NCBI RefSeq assembly: GCF_002262875.1
Contig: NZ_NKYE01000005.1
Span: forward strand, 124,001 to 188,000
Direction: 5' to 3'
Origin: Amycolatopsis antarctica
GTDB taxonomy: Bacteria > Actinomycetota > Actinomycetes > Mycobacteriales > Pseudonocardiaceae
DNA length: 64,000 nucleotides
Shown: piece by piece, positions 25,507 to 35,032 of the stretch
How the letters are laid out: the number at the start of each line of letters is the position of its first letter
How positions within the stretch are numbered: the first letter of the stretch is position 1
Translations under genes and position numbers: made by a program
The notes under the pieces: model-generated
The model's input: the letters and a program-made list of their open reading frames with translations, nothing else
Databases searched by the model: none
Told to the model about the DNA's origin: nothing

Positions 25507-25570
25507 CTTCGCAGGCCCAGCGGTCGATCGCGATCCGGCCGACCGTTGTCAGCGGCGTACTCGGGCGTGA

Positions 25571-25596
25571 ATACCCCTCAGTGCGCGGAGTGAAAC
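25571..25596 (-). promoter_or_regulatory. SigF-type promoter of the anti-sigma/sigF operon
   Basis: Read on the minus strand, GTTT (25596-25593) is followed after 16 bases by GGGTAT (25576-25571). This matches the GTTT-N15/16-GGGTAT consensus of actinobacterial SigF/SigB promoters and lies about 65 bases before the anti-sigma start, indicating autoregulation. Confidence 0.7.
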
Positions 25597-25660
25597 CCGG
25601 CGGTGTCTGACTTCCCACACAGTCTCGCGGTGGACCGCGTGGTTACTTAGGGTCCGGTGC

Positions 25661-26416
25661 GTGACTTGGTGGGAAGCTGTCGTGATCGCGCTGGCGGGAC
25701 TGTGGGCAGGCACGATCAACACCGTCGTCGGCTCGGGCACGCTGGTGACGTTCCCGGTGCTGATCGCGCTCGGATACCCACCGGTCACGGCCACCACCTC
25801 GAACGCGATCGGCCTCGCGCCGGGCACTATCAGCGGCGCGATCGGCTACCGCAAGGAACTCACCGGCCAGGGCAGGCGGCTGCTGGTGTACGGGGCCTGC
25901 TCGCTCGTCGGCGCCATCGGCGGAACCGTTCTGTTGCTCAGGTTGCCCTCCGACGCCTTCGAGTCGATCGTGCCGGTACTGGTGGGGCTGGCGGTGGTGC
26001 TGGTGATCGTGCAGCCGCGCGTCTCGAAGTGGGTGGCCGCCCGGCAGAAGAGCAAGGCCGCGCACGGCGGTCCGCTGCTGCTGTTCCTGATCTTCCTCGT
26101 CGGCATCTACGGCGGCTACTTCACCGCGGCCCAGGGCGTCATGCTCATGGCGTTCATGGGGATGCTGCTGTCCGAGCCGATCCAGCGGCTGAACGGCATC
26201 AAGAACGTGCTGTCCGCGGTGGTGAACGTGGTCGCGGGCACGATCTACGCCTTCGTCGCGCCGGTGAGCTGGCCGGTGGTCGGGCTGCTCGCGGCCGGGT
26301 CGGTGCTCGGTGGCGTGCTGGGCGCGAAGATCGGCAGGAAGCTGTCGCCGGTCGTGCTGCGCGGCGTGATCGTCGTGGTCGGTGTCGCCGCGATCGTGAT
26401 GCTGATCCTGGACTGA
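25661..26416 (+). CDS. TauE/SafE-family membrane permease
   Basis: A 251-residue membrane protein with about eight hydrophobic segments. The repeated family signature is visible in the first half (GTINTVVGSGTLVTFPVLIA) and the second half (GIYGGYFTAAQGVMLMAFMG). TauE/SafE proteins export sulfite or sulfonates or move other small anions. The substrate cannot be told from the context. The GTG at 25661 is the only reasonable start. A hairpin follows directly after the stop. Confidence 0.85.
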   Translation: MTWWEAVVIALAGLWAGTINTVVGSGTLVTFPVLIALGYPPVTATTSNAIGLAPGTISGAIGYRKELTGQGRRLLVYGACSLVGAIGGTVLLLRLPSDAFESIVPVLVGLAVVLVIVQPRVSKWVAARQKSKAAHGGPLLLFLIFLVGIYGGYFTAAQGVMLMAFMGMLLSEPIQRLNGIKNVLSAVVNVVAGTIYAFVAPVSWPVVGLLAAGSVLGGVLGAKIGRKLSPVVLRGVIVVVGVAAIVMLILD

Positions 26417-26421
26417 CCGGA

Positions 26422-26445
26422 TTCCTGCCCGGAATCGGGCAGGAA
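26422..26445 (+). terminator. Rho-independent-like terminator
   Basis: A perfect 10-bp stem (26422-26431 with 26436-26445), GAAT loop and a following ATTT begin 6 bases after the TauE stop. Confidence 0.75.
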
Positions 26446-26482
26446 ATTTGCCCCGCGGACGGGCTGGTGGCAATGTCGGCCG

Positions 26483-26752
26483 GTGTCCAGCCCCGAGCAC
26501 ACCGACCTGGTGCGCCACATCGCCCGCTCCACCGGACTTCCGGCGGGAACCGCGGCGCGGGTGGTGGCCGAGGTCGTGGCGTACTTCGGTGAGACCGCCG
26601 AGGAGTACGTGCGCAGGCGGCACGCCGAACTGCGCCGCCGGGGCATGCGCAACGCGCGCATCTGGACGCTGATCGCGGACGAACTCGCCACCAGGCCGGT
26701 GGGCGCGGGCGCGTACACCGAACGCAGGCTGCGCCGGATCGTCTACGGCTGA
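26483..26752 (+). CDS. Conserved small basic protein, 89 residues
   Basis: A short helical, Arg-rich protein (EEYVRRRHAELRRRGMRNAR, then TERRLRRIVYG at the end). I recall similar small proteins in other bacteria but no function. It has a GTG start, and the glmS gene begins 23 bases after its stop, so the two are probably cotranscribed. The basic helices hint at nucleic-acid or ribosome contact, which is only a guess. Confidence 0.65.
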   Translation: MSSPEHTDLVRHIARSTGLPAGTAARVVAEVVAYFGETAEEYVRRRHAELRRRGMRNARIWTLIADELATRPVGAGAYTERRLRRIVYG

Positions 26753-26775
26753 CCACCTCGGAAGGGCAACACACC

Positions 26776-28596
26776 ATGTGCGGAATCGTCGGCTACATCG
26801 GCGGCCGGGAGGCCACGCCCATCCTGCTCGAAGGGCTGCACCGGCTGGAATACCGCGGCTACGACTCCGCCGGGCTCGCCGTCGTCGACCGGGGCCGGAT
26901 GAAGGTCACCAAGGCGGCCGTGCGCGTGGACGAACTGCGCGAGCTGGTCGGAACGCATCCCTCGGGCGTCGGCATCGCGCACACCCGCTGGGCGACGCAC
27001 GGCGAGCCGACCGACGCGAACGCCCACCCGCACCTCGACGCGAGCGGCCGGATCGCCGTGGTGCACAACGGGATCATCGAGAACGCCGAGGAACTGCGCG
27101 GCAAGCTGGAAGCCGAGGGGGTGGCCTTCGCCTCCGACACCGACACCGAGGCACTGGCCCACCTGATCGCCGCCGAACGCGAGGCGGCGGACACCCTGGA
27201 GGACGCCGTCCGTGCCGTGCTGGCCGGTGTCGAGGGCGCGTACGGGATCGTCGTGCTCGACGTGCGCGACCCGGCCGAACTGGTGGTGGCCCGCAACGGC
27301 AGCCCGATCGTGCTCGGCATCGGCGACGGCGAGATGTACGTCGCCTCCGACGTCGCCGCGCTCGTCCGGCACACCCAGCGCGTCGTCTACCTCGACGACG
27401 GTGAGCTGGCCACCATCTCCGCGGACGACTTCCGCACCTCCACCTCGCAGGCCCGCCGGACGGCCAAGACCCCGACGACGGTGGACGTCGCCGAGGACGA
27501 CTACCAGCTCGGCGGGTTCGCCGACTACATGCGCAAGGAGATGCACGAGCAGCCCGAGGCCGTGCGCCGTGCCCTGATGGGGCGTCTCGACGAGCGCTTC
27601 TCCACCGCGCACCTCGGCGGCATCTCGCTCGACGCGCGGGAACTGCGGTCGATCCGGCGGGTCAAGTTCCTCGGCTGCGGTTCGGCCTACTACGCCGGGC
27701 AGCTCGGTGCGAACCTCGTCGAGGAATGGGCGCGTGTCCCCGCCGACGCCGAGCCCGCGTCCGAGTTCCGGTACCGCAACCCCGTCGTCGACCCGGACAC
27801 GCTGTACGTCGCCGTCAGTCAGTCCGGCGAGACGCTGGACACCCTCGCCGCCGTACAGGAACTCAAGCGCAAGGGCGGCCGGGTGATCGGCATGGTCAAC
27901 GTCGTCGGCAGCGCGATCGCCCGCGAATGCGGCAGCGGCGTCTTCCTGCACGCCGGGCCGGAGGTGTCGGTGGCCTCGACGAAGGCGGTGACCAACATGA
28001 GCGTCTGCTTCGCGATGCTGGCGCTGCTGCTCGGCCGGGTGCGGGACCTGTCCGTCGCGAACGGCCGCCGGGCGGTGGACGCGATGGCCGTGCTACCCGA
28101 CCGGATCGCCGAGGTCCTCGCTTCCGACGAGGACGTGGCGCTGGCCGCCGCGAAGTTCGCCGACGCGCGGCACATGTTCTTCATCGGCCGCGTCCGCGGC
28201 TGGCCGGTGGCGCGGGAGGGCGCGCAGAAGCTGAAGGAGATCTCCTACGTGCACGCCGAGGCGTACCAGGCCTCCGAGCTCAAGCACGGCCCGCTGGCGC
28301 TGATCGACGCCACCATGCCGTCCGTGGTGATCGTCCCGGACGACGAACTGGTGGCCAAGAACGTCGGCACCATCGAACAGATCAAGGCCCGTGGCGGCCC
28401 GGTCATCGCTGTCACCAACGCGGACCTGCCCGCCGGGCTTGCCGACGCCGTGCTGCGCGTCCCGCGCTCGGAACCGGAGCTGGACCCGATCCTGTTCGCG
28501 ATCCCGTTGCAGCTCTTCGCCTACCACGTCGCCAGGACGCTGGGCCGCGACATCGACAAACCGCGCAACCTGGCCAAGAGCGTCACCGTCGAATAG
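26776..28596 (+). CDS. glmS: Glutamine-fructose-6-phosphate aminotransferase GlmS
   Basis: A 606-residue enzyme making glucosamine-6-phosphate from fructose-6-phosphate and glutamine, the first step to UDP-GlcNAc for the cell wall. The glutaminase domain begins with the mature catalytic Cys (MCGIVGYIGG) and contains HRLEYRGYDSAG and HTRWATHG. Two SIS domains follow (LGCGSAYYAG, SQSGETLDTLAA), ending with the conserved PRNLAKSVTVE. Full length and intact. A convergent-gene terminator follows the stop. Confidence 0.96.
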   Translation: MCGIVGYIGGREATPILLEGLHRLEYRGYDSAGLAVVDRGRMKVTKAAVRVDELRELVGTHPSGVGIAHTRWATHGEPTDANAHPHLDASGRIAVVHNGIIENAEELRGKLEAEGVAFASDTDTEALAHLIAAEREAADTLEDAVRAVLAGVEGAYGIVVLDVRDPAELVVARNGSPIVLGIGDGEMYVASDVAALVRHTQRVVYLDDGELATISADDFRTSTSQARRTAKTPTTVDVAEDDYQLGGFADYMRKEMHEQPEAVRRALMGRLDERFSTAHLGGISLDARELRSIRRVKFLGCGSAYYAGQLGANLVEEWARVPADAEPASEFRYRNPVVDPDTLYVAVSQSGETLDTLAAVQELKRKGGRVIGMVNVVGSAIARECGSGVFLHAGPEVSVASTKAVTNMSVCFAMLALLLGRVRDLSVANGRRAVDAMAVLPDRIAEVLASDEDVALAAAKFADARHMFFIGRVRGWPVAREGAQKLKEISYVHAEAYQASELKHGPLALIDATMPSVVIVPDDELVAKNVGTIEQIKARGGPVIAVTNADLPAGLADAVLRVPRSEPELDPILFAIPLQLFAYHVARTLGRDIDKPRNLAKSVTVE

Positions 28597-28626
28597 TGGT
28601 TCCGGCCCGCGCGGGGCCGGAACCAC
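28596..28626. terminator. Bidirectional terminator between glmS and pat
   Basis: A perfect 13-bp stem (28596-28608 with 28614-28626) with a 5-base loop begins at the last base of glmS and ends 8 bases before the end of the converging aminotransferase gene. Confidence 0.8.
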
Positions 28627-28634
28627 CGGGCCGC

Positions 28635-29699
28635 TCAGAACGCGCGGGCCGCCTCGATGAGGCGGTCGTTCTCCTCGGCCGTACCGATCGTCACCCGGAC
28701 GCCGTCCCCGGCGAACGGCCGCACCACCAGCTTGTGCTCGAGCGCGTGCTCGGCGAAGGCCACCGCCCGCTCACCCAGGGGCAGCCAGACGAAGTTCGCC
28801 TGCGTCCGCGGTACCTCGAATCCGGCCGCCAGCAAGGCTTCTCGCACCCGATCCCGTTCGACGACGATCTCCGCGCACCGTTCGAGCAGCTCGGCCTTCG
28901 CGTCCAGGGAAGCGATCGCCGCGGCCTGCGCGAGGGCGTTCACGCTGAACGGCACGAACACCTTCCGTAGCGCGGCGGTGACCTGGGCGGGAGCGTAGGC
29001 GTAGCCGATCCGCAGGCCGGCCAGGCCGTACGCCTTGGAGAACGTCCGCAGCACGGCCACGTTCGACCGTCCCCTTGCCAGGTCGACGCCGTCCGGCACC
29101 TCCTCGTCGGAGACGAACTCGCGGTACGCCTCGTCCAGCGCCACCAGCACGTGCGAGGGCACCGCGTCGAGGAAGCGTTCCAGCTCCTCGCGCCGCACCG
29201 CCGTTCCGGTCGGGTTGTTCGGGTTGCAGACGAACACCACGCGCGTCCGCGGGGTGATCGCGGCCAGCATCGCGTCCAGGTCGTGCGTGTGGTCGTCGTC
29301 CAGCGGCACCGTCACCTGCGTGGCCCCGGCCACTCGCGTCAGGATCGGGTACGCCTCGAAGGAACGCCAGGCGAAGAGCACTTCGTCGCCGGGGTCGCAG
29401 ATCGCCTGGACGAGCTGCAGGCACACCGACACCGATCCGCAACCCACCGAGACCTGCTCGGCGGGTACGTCGAGTTCACGGGCGAGCCGGTCGATCAGCG
29501 CCGAGGCCCCCATGTCCGGGTAGCGGTTGACCTGGGCGGCCGCCTCGGCGATGGCCTCGGCGACACTCGGCAGCGGGCCGCCGGGAACCTCGTTGCTCGC
29601 CAGCTTGACCGCGCCGGGCACCGAGCGGCCGGGAACGTAGTTCGGCAGCGAATCGAGGTCGGCGCGAGTGTGCACCGCACCGTCGGGGCGGGACGTCAT
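28635..29699 (-). CDS. pat: Aromatic amino acid / histidinol-phosphate-type aminotransferase
   Basis: A 354-residue class I/II PLP enzyme of the HisC group. [32 protein letters not shown] and the Schiff-base lysine in [17 protein letters not shown] are all in place. It resembles Rv3772 (HisC2/Pat), which transaminates phenylpyruvate and hydroxyphenylpyruvate in tyrosine/phenylalanine synthesis. It lies alone, far from his genes, which favours the Pat assignment over HisC. In the same genome a Phe pool could feed the NRPS cluster downstream, but that is only a possibility. Confidence 0.85.
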   Translation of the reverse strand: MTSRPDGAVHTRADLDSLPNYVPGRSVPGAVKLASNEVPGGPLPSVAEAIAEAAAQVNRYPDMGASALIDRLARELDVPAEQVSVGCGSVSVCLQLVQAICDPGDEVLFAWRSFEAYPILTRVAGATQVTVPLDDDHTHDLDAMLAAITPRTRVVFVCNPNNPTGTAVRREELERFLDAVPSHVLVALDEAYREFVSDEEVPDGVDLARGRSNVAVLRTFSKAYGLAGLRIGYAYAPAQVTAALRKVFVPFSVNALAQAAAIASLDAKAELLERCAEIVVERDRVREALLAAGFEVPRTQANFVWLPLGERAVAFAEHALEHKLVVRPFAGDGVRVTIGTAEENDRLIEAARAF

Positions 29700-29810
29700 G
29701 GCAACTGCTCCTTGTCGGTCAGTGGACGCGGGATGGGCCGCCCCGCCAATCTAGCCGTCCCGCAACGTCCGAACGTATGTTGACTTCCGGTCACTCCCAG
29801 GTGGTTGGGT

Positions 29811-30479
29811 ATGCACATGACGCGAACGCAGACCGAGGACTATGCCCGCGCGGACGGCCGTGCGCTCCGCCTCACCTTCGCCGAACCGGAGGGCGCGATC
29901 CGGGGCGGACTGGTCGTCCTGCACGAGGCGGACGGCATCACCGACGGGGTGCGGCTGCTGGTCGGCAGCCTCGCCGAGGAGGGCTGGCTGGCCGTCGCCC
30001 CGCACATCTACGAAGCCTAGGGCGCCGACGGTGAGCGGATTACCCGTGAGGACGTCCTCGCCGCCACCGACATCACCCTGGCCTGGCTGGTCGACCACGA
30101 CATCCGGGCCGACCTGCTCGGCGTCGTCGGCTTCGACCTCGGCGGCACGGCGGCATTGATGGTCGCCTCGCAGCGCACACTCGGCGCGGCGGTCAGCGTC
30201 GGCGGGCAGAGCGCGGCCGTGCCGAAGGAGAGCGAACTGCCGCCGCTGGTGGAGATCGCCGGCTCACTCACCAGCCCGTGGCTGGGCATCTACGGCGACG
30301 CCGGGGACGAGCAGGGCGTCGCCGCGGTGGAACGGCTGCGCGAGGCGGCGGCGGAGTCGCCGGTCGCCACGAACGTCGTCCGCTACCCGGGCGCCAACCA
30401 CCGTTTCGACGCCGACCCGGGTGCCGCCGCCGAGGCGTGGCAGCGGACCCTCGGCTGGTTCGACGCGCACCTGCGCTGA
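29811..30479 (+). pseudogene. Dienelactone hydrolase-family gene with in-frame amber codon
   Basis: One continuous alpha/beta-hydrolase reading frame (222 codons) is interrupted by TAG at 30018-30020, after HIYEA. The same frame continues in full agreement with the family: EDVLAATDITLAWLVDHDIR, then GVVGFDLGGTAALMVAS, and PGANHRFDADPGAAAEAW with the catalytic His. The nucleophile position of the family (GxCxGG) is Asp here (GFDLGG). ATG 29811 has AGGTGG at good distance. The break could be a recent nonsense mutation, a sequencing error, or a read-through codon. The second half alone has an ATG at 30156 but would lack the core strands. Confidence 0.7.
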
Positions 30480-30564
30480 ACCCGGGGGAACCGGATCGCC
30501 CCGCCCTCCGTCGATTCCTACGTCCTTACCGGGGAGTTCACGGCGAACGATGGGGGAGGCCACA

Positions 30565-31011
30565 GTGGCGGGCAACGGCGAGTCGACCGGCACAGCAGCG
30601 GACACCGCGTTCGGGGCGGGAGCGGCCGCGAGCCTGACCCCCGTGGCGCGGGACGTCGCGGTCGTCCGGGAACGGGCGGGTACCGGCGCACTGCGGATGT
30701 CCGAGGAGGCCGCCCACGACCTGCTCGCCGAACTCGCCACGCTCCGCGCCGCCGTGCACCGGATGATCGGGCGCGGCGGCGACCTGGACACTCCGCTGCA
30801 CTTCGGAGACAGCTTCGTCGCCCACACGCTGAGCCGGAAACTGCGTGGCGCCGCGGCGGGCGGCGCCGGCGCCGCGATCCCCGTCCTGGAGCAGTTCGGG
30901 GACGTGCTCACCGATCTGGAGGTCACCGTCCGTACCGCCGCGGGCCTCTACCAGGCCGCCGAGTGCGAGGCGGGCGACCGGCTCGCCCGGGCCGCGGGCG
31001 GTGCCCGGTGA
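30565..31011 (+). CDS. Small WXG/PE-like helical ESX accessory protein
   Basis: A 148-residue Ala-rich helical protein (SEEAAHDLLAELATLRAAVH, LEVTVRTAAGLYQAAECEAG). The GTG at 30565 has GGGGGAGG six bases upstream and is a better start than the ATG at 30550. Its TGA overlaps the GTG of the PPE-like gene that follows (GTGA), so it is the first gene of a three-gene operon ending in an EspG-like chaperone. The size, position and helical hairpin suggest the PE-like partner of the downstream protein; I see no classical WXG or YxxxD/E motif of certainty. Confidence 0.6.
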   Translation: MAGNGESTGTAADTAFGAGAAASLTPVARDVAVVRERAGTGALRMSEEAAHDLLAELATLRAAVHRMIGRGGDLDTPLHFGDSFVAHTLSRKLRGAAAGGAGAAIPVLEQFGDVLTDLEVTVRTAAGLYQAAECEAGDRLARAAGGAR

Positions 31012-32138
31012 CCGCCGCCGGGCAGCGGCGGATCCTCGCGATGCCGTGGCCGCCGCGGGAGCCCGAACCCGGCCCGCAGGACCTCGACGGCGACGTCGAC
31101 TGGATGACCTACTCGCACGCGGAGCTGTACGCGATGGCGCACGAGGGCGTGAACCTCGCCGAGGCCACGTCCGTCGCCGCGTCCTGGGCGGAACTCGCCG
31201 AGGAACTCGACGAACTCGGCGCGCGGCTGGGCAAGGCGCTGGCCGCATCGGCCGACGGCTGGGAGGGCGAGGCCGCGGATGCCGCCCGCGCCGGGGTGGA
31301 ACGGCTGGTCTCCTGGACCTCCGCCACGGCCGCGAGCGGCAAGGACGTGTCGACCTGCGTCATCCGGCAGGCCGACATCGCCGAGACGGCACGGCGGACG
31401 ATGCCGGAGCCGCCGGAAGCGTCGCCTGTACGACGTTGCGTCGCGTTGAACCTGGTCGCCGATCCGGGACCGGAACGGCTGGCCGCGCAGCAACTCCACC
31501 GCAGGGCAGCCGAGGTGATGCAGCGGATGCAGCAGGCCTCGAACGAGGTCTACGCCGACGTCCCGGCGTTCACCAGCCCGATGCCGCGGACGGAACTGCG
31601 CCGCACGCCGGAGAAACCGGTCGCGCCGGAGCCGGAGCGGGAGGTCACCGCCGATCCGCGCCGGGAGCCGCCTGCCGAAGCCACGGTGCCCGGGCACCGG
31701 GAGGCGACCACGCCCAGCGCGGGCGAGGTGTCCCCGTCCGCGACTCCGGCAGGCCCGCTGCCGGGCGGCCCTTCCGCGCACGGCGGCGTGGGTATCACCG
31801 CGACCGGTGGTGGCGCGTCCGGTGCGCAGGCTCCGGCCGCCCCGCTCGCCGCCGGAACCCTCGCCGGTTCGCGTGCGTTGCCGCGTACGAATCGCACCGC
31901 GGGACAGGGACCGGCCTCTGCCACCGCGCCGCAGGCACGCGGCGGCGGGATGGGTACGGGCATGGGCATGGCCGGGATGCCGATGGGCATGGCCGGAGCC
32001 GGGATGCGGCAGGACGACGCCGTCGAACGCACCACGCCCGGCTACCTGGAGGAGGACAGCGGCTTCTGGAGTTCCGACGTCCTGGTCTCGCCGCCGGTGC
32101 TCGGCGAGGAGCCGACCGCACGACCGGGGCGGTACTGA
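31008..32138 (+). CDS. PPE-like ESX substrate with Pro/Ala/Gly-rich tail
   Basis: A 376-residue protein. Residues about 30-190 form a helical domain with a WEGEAADAARAGVERLVSW segment (the WXG-type turn near residue 87) and KDVSTCVIRQADIAETARRT. The rest is Pro/Ala/Gly/Met-rich and ends with VSPPVLGEEPTARP, resembling the APPVIGE tail of the PPE-like protein at 2646-4148. No signal peptide. It overlaps the upstream gene by four bases and is followed two bases later by an EspG-like gene, its likely chaperone. Confidence 0.7.
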   Translation: MTAAGQRRILAMPWPPREPEPGPQDLDGDVDWMTYSHAELYAMAHEGVNLAEATSVAASWAELAEELDELGARLGKALAASADGWEGEAADAARAGVERLVSWTSATAASGKDVSTCVIRQADIAETARRTMPEPPEASPVRRCVALNLVADPGPERLAAQQLHRRAAEVMQRMQQASNEVYADVPAFTSPMPRTELRRTPEKPVAPEPEREVTADPRREPPAEATVPGHREATTPSAGEVSPSATPAGPLPGGPSAHGGVGITATGGGASGAQAPAAPLAAGTLAGSRALPRTNRTAGQGPASATAPQARGGGMGTGMGMAGMPMGMAGAGMRQDDAVERTTPGYLEEDSGFWSSDVLVSPPVLGEEPTARPGRY

Positions 32139-32140
32139 CC

Positions 32141-32902
32141 GTGCGCGATCCGGACACCGGTGCCGTCCACCTGCATCTCGGCGAGTTCTTCCTGCTCTGG
32201 ACCGCGCTCGACCTCGGCGAGCTGCCGGTGGTGCTGGAGGTGCCGCACGCCGGTCGGACGGACTCGGCGCGGGCGGAACTGATCGCGGAGGCGGACGGCA
32301 CGCTCGCCGCGCGCGGCCTCGGCACCGTCGCCGATCCGGCGCGGGACCTCGCCGGACTGCTGCGCACGCTGGACACCTCGGAGGTGACCGTCGAGCTGGA
32401 GCACGCGCCGCTGCGCCGCTTCGCCGTGGCAGGACCGCTCGGCGCCGCCGTCGCGACCGTCGAGGGGACCGTGGTGCACCTGGCTCCGGTGCGCGCGACG
32501 GCCCTGACCGACACCGTGCTCGCAGCGCTGCCGGACACGGGGGCCGGCCCCGGCGGCCCGGCGAACGTGCACGCCGAGGACTACGAGCGAGCGGTCGAGG
32601 CGCTGGAACACGAGGGCGTCGACGGGTTCACCGACGCTCTGCACCGGGCGGGCGTCCGCGCCGCCGAGGTGAACACGCTGGTCCGCGCCGTCTGCCATCG
32701 GACGGGGGGCGGCTCGATCGCGGCGAGCGTGCGCACCCGTGGCGGACGCAGGGCGCGCACTCCCGCCCCGGTGCACTGGGCGGACACCCCCGAGGGCAGG
32801 TACGCGCTGCGCCGCAACGGCGGCTGGCTGACCGTCACCCCCGCCGACCCCGCCCGCCTGCGGACGATGGCCGCGGAGATGGTGGCCGACCTCACCGGCT
32901 GA
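32141..32902 (+). CDS. EspG-family ESX chaperone
   Basis: A 253-residue protein with the EspG family layout, like the gene at 152-931: an N-terminal strand-helix unit (GEFFLLWTALDLGELPVVLE), a central AAVATVEGTVVHLAP-type sheet and a C-terminal GRYALRRNGGWLTVTPADPA segment. It starts at GTG 32141, two bases after the PPE-like stop. It would keep the upstream PE/PPE-like pair soluble and deliver it to an ESX machine encoded elsewhere. Confidence 0.72.
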   Translation: MRDPDTGAVHLHLGEFFLLWTALDLGELPVVLEVPHAGRTDSARAELIAEADGTLAARGLGTVADPARDLAGLLRTLDTSEVTVELEHAPLRRFAVAGPLGAAVATVEGTVVHLAPVRATALTDTVLAALPDTGAGPGGPANVHAEDYERAVEALEHEGVDGFTDALHRAGVRAAEVNTLVRAVCHRTGGGSIAASVRTRGGRRARTPAPVHWADTPEGRYALRRNGGWLTVTPADPARLRTMAAEMVADLTG

Positions 32903-32950
32903 CCGGCCGTCCATGTGGGCCGGCACCACCCGCGCCGCCCGAGTTGTGGA

Positions 32951-32979
32951 CGAACGGACGTCTCGTTCGGCGTTAGGCT
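32951..32979 (+). promoter_or_regulatory. Inverted repeat and -10-like box before acetoacetyl-CoA synthetase
   Basis: CGAACG (32951-32956) and CGTTCG (32964-32969) are inverted repeats around 7 bases, directly before a TAGGCT -10-like box (32974-32979) that ends 6 bases from the GTG start. This suggests a leaderless, regulated promoter. Confidence 0.35.
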
Positions 32980-32985
32980 CGGTCC

Positions 32986-34968
32986 GTGACTACCTCCGCC
33001 GACATCCCAGAAGTGCTGTGGCGCCCCGACGCGAGCCGGGTGGCCGACACGCAGATCGCCCGTTTCCGCGCCTGGCTGCGCGCCGAACGCGAGGTCGAGG
33101 TCGAGGACTACGACCAGCTCTGGGAGTTCTCCACCGAGCGTTACGCCGAGTTCTGGGACGCGGTGACCGAGTACCTGGGCGTCATCTGGCACCAGCGGCC
33201 CGCCGCCGTGCTGGGCAGCGACACCATGCCCGGAGCGGAGTGGTTCCCCGGCGGCACGCTCAACTACGCCGAGCACGCGCTCACCGGCGGCGTGGCGGGT
33301 GCGGCGAAGGCCGACGAGGAACTCGCGGTGGTCTTCCAACGCGAGGACGGCCTGTCCGCGCGGCTCAGCTACGGCGAACTGCGGTCGAAAGTGGCCGCGG
33401 CCCGGTCGGTGCTGCGCGAGCTGGGCGTGGTCAAGGGCGACCGGGTCGTCGCCCTCGCCCCGAACTGCCCGGAGACGCTGATCGCGTTCCTGGCCACGGC
33501 CAGCCTGGGGGCGACCTGGTCGTCATGCTCGCCGGACTTCGGCGTCCGCGCGATCTCCGACCGGTTCACCCAGATCGAGCCGAAGGTGCTCATCGCCGTC
33601 AACGGCCACGTCTACAACGGCCGTACCTTCGACATCCGGTCCACAGTGGACGAACTTCGCTCGGGGATCGGTTCGCTCGAAGCGACCGTGCTGATCTCCT
33701 ACGCCGGAGCGGGCACGCTGGACGGCGCGCTGGACTGGACCTCGCTGCTGGACGAGCACGCCGGAGCGCCGCTGGAGTTCGATCCGGTCGAGTTCGGCCA
33801 CCCGCTGTGGGTGCTGTACTCCTCGGGCACCACCGGCCTGCCGAAGGGCATCGTGCAGGGGCACGGCGGCATCACCGTCGAACACCTCAAGGCCCTCGCG
33901 CTGCAGAGCGACATGGGTCCCGGCGACCGGTTCTTCTGGTTCACCACGACCGGCTGGATGATGTGGAACTACCTCATCTCCGGCCTGATGGTCGGCTCGG
34001 CGATCGTGCTCTTCGACGGCAGTCCCGCACACCCGGATCTGAACGCGCTGTGGAAGCTCGCCGAACAGCACCGCGTCACGTACTTCGGCACGTCCGCGCC
34101 CTACATCCAGAGCTGCCTGAAGAAACACCTGAAGCCGGCCACGGAGTTCGACCTCACCGCGCTGCGGGCCGTCGGATCGACCGGGGCGCCGCTGAGCCAG
34201 GAGGGGTTCCGCTGGATCGTCGACGAGATCGGCTCCGGTGTGCAGATCTGCTCGGTGTCCGGCGGGACCGATCTGTGCGCGGCGTTCGTCGCGTCCGCGC
34301 CGGACGTCCCGGTGTGGCTGGGCGAGCTGTCCTGCCGCTCGCTCGGTGCCGCCGTCGCCGCCTACGACGAGGCGGGACGGTCCGTCGTCGACGAGGTGGG
34401 GGAACTGGTGGTCACGGCCCCCATGCCGTCGATGCCGGTGTACTTCTGGAACGACCCGGACGGCAGCAGGCTGCGCGAGGCGTACTTCGAGGACTTCCCC
34501 GGCGTGTGGCGGCACGGCGACTGGATCAAGATCACGTCGAGGGGGTCGGCGGTGATCTACGGCCGCAGCGACTCCACCCTCAACCGCGGCGGCGTCCGGA
34601 TGGGCACCGCGGAGTTCTACCGCGTCGTCGAGGGTTTCGAGCAGGTCGCCGACTCGCTCGTCATCGACACCTCGCGGGCGGGTAACGACGACGGGCAACT
34701 GCTCTGCTTCCTGGTGCTCGCCGAGGGCGCCACGCTCGGCGACATCGAGCCCACCCTGCGCACCGAACTGCGCGCCGCGCTGTCGCCCCGGCACGTCCCC
34801 GATCGGTTCGTGGTCGTCGCAGAGGTCCCCCGGACGCTGAACGGCAAGAAGTGCGAGGTGCCGGTGAAGAAGATCCTCTCCGGCGTCGATCCGGACCGCG
34901 CTGTCAGCAAGGACGCACTGGTCAACCCCGAGGCGCTGGGGCCGTTCGTCGACCTCGCGCACGGCTAG
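32986..34968 (+). CDS. Acetoacetate-CoA ligase
   Basis: A 660-residue acyl-adenylate enzyme. It begins with the family-typical VLWRPDASRVADTQIARF and NYAEHALTG, and has the AMP-binding signature YSSGTTGLPKGIVQGHGG, FFWFTTTGWMMWNYL and the C-terminal lysine region ERNLNGKK-like PRTLNGKKCEVPVKK. Length and order match acetoacetyl-CoA synthetase, which activates acetoacetate from ketone-body or leucine catabolism and PHB turnover. It is monocistronic. Confidence 0.92.
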   Translation: MTTSADIPEVLWRPDASRVADTQIARFRAWLRAEREVEVEDYDQLWEFSTERYAEFWDAVTEYLGVIWHQRPAAVLGSDTMPGAEWFPGGTLNYAEHALTGGVAGAAKADEELAVVFQREDGLSARLSYGELRSKVAAARSVLRELGVVKGDRVVALAPNCPETLIAFLATASLGATWSSCSPDFGVRAISDRFTQIEPKVLIAVNGHVYNGRTFDIRSTVDELRSGIGSLEATVLISYAGAGTLDGALDWTSLLDEHAGAPLEFDPVEFGHPLWVLYSSGTTGLPKGIVQGHGGITVEHLKALALQSDMGPGDRFFWFTTTGWMMWNYLISGLMVGSAIVLFDGSPAHPDLNALWKLAEQHRVTYFGTSAPYIQSCLKKHLKPATEFDLTALRAVGSTGAPLSQEGFRWIVDEIGSGVQICSVSGGTDLCAAFVASAPDVPVWLGELSCRSLGAAVAAYDEAGRSVVDEVGELVVTAPMPSMPVYFWNDPDGSRLREAYFEDFPGVWRHGDWIKITSRGSAVIYGRSDSTLNRGGVRMGTAEFYRVVEGFEQVADSLVIDTSRAGNDDGQLLCFLVLAEGATLGDIEPTLRTELRAALSPRHVPDRFVVVAEVPRTLNGKKCEVPVKKILSGVDPDRAVSKDALVNPEALGPFVDLAHG

Positions 34969-35032
34969 GGGGTCTTTGTCCGGCCACCCGGCGGGGTGTG
35001 TACTCTATGTCGGCAGTGGTCGTAAGGGCCTG

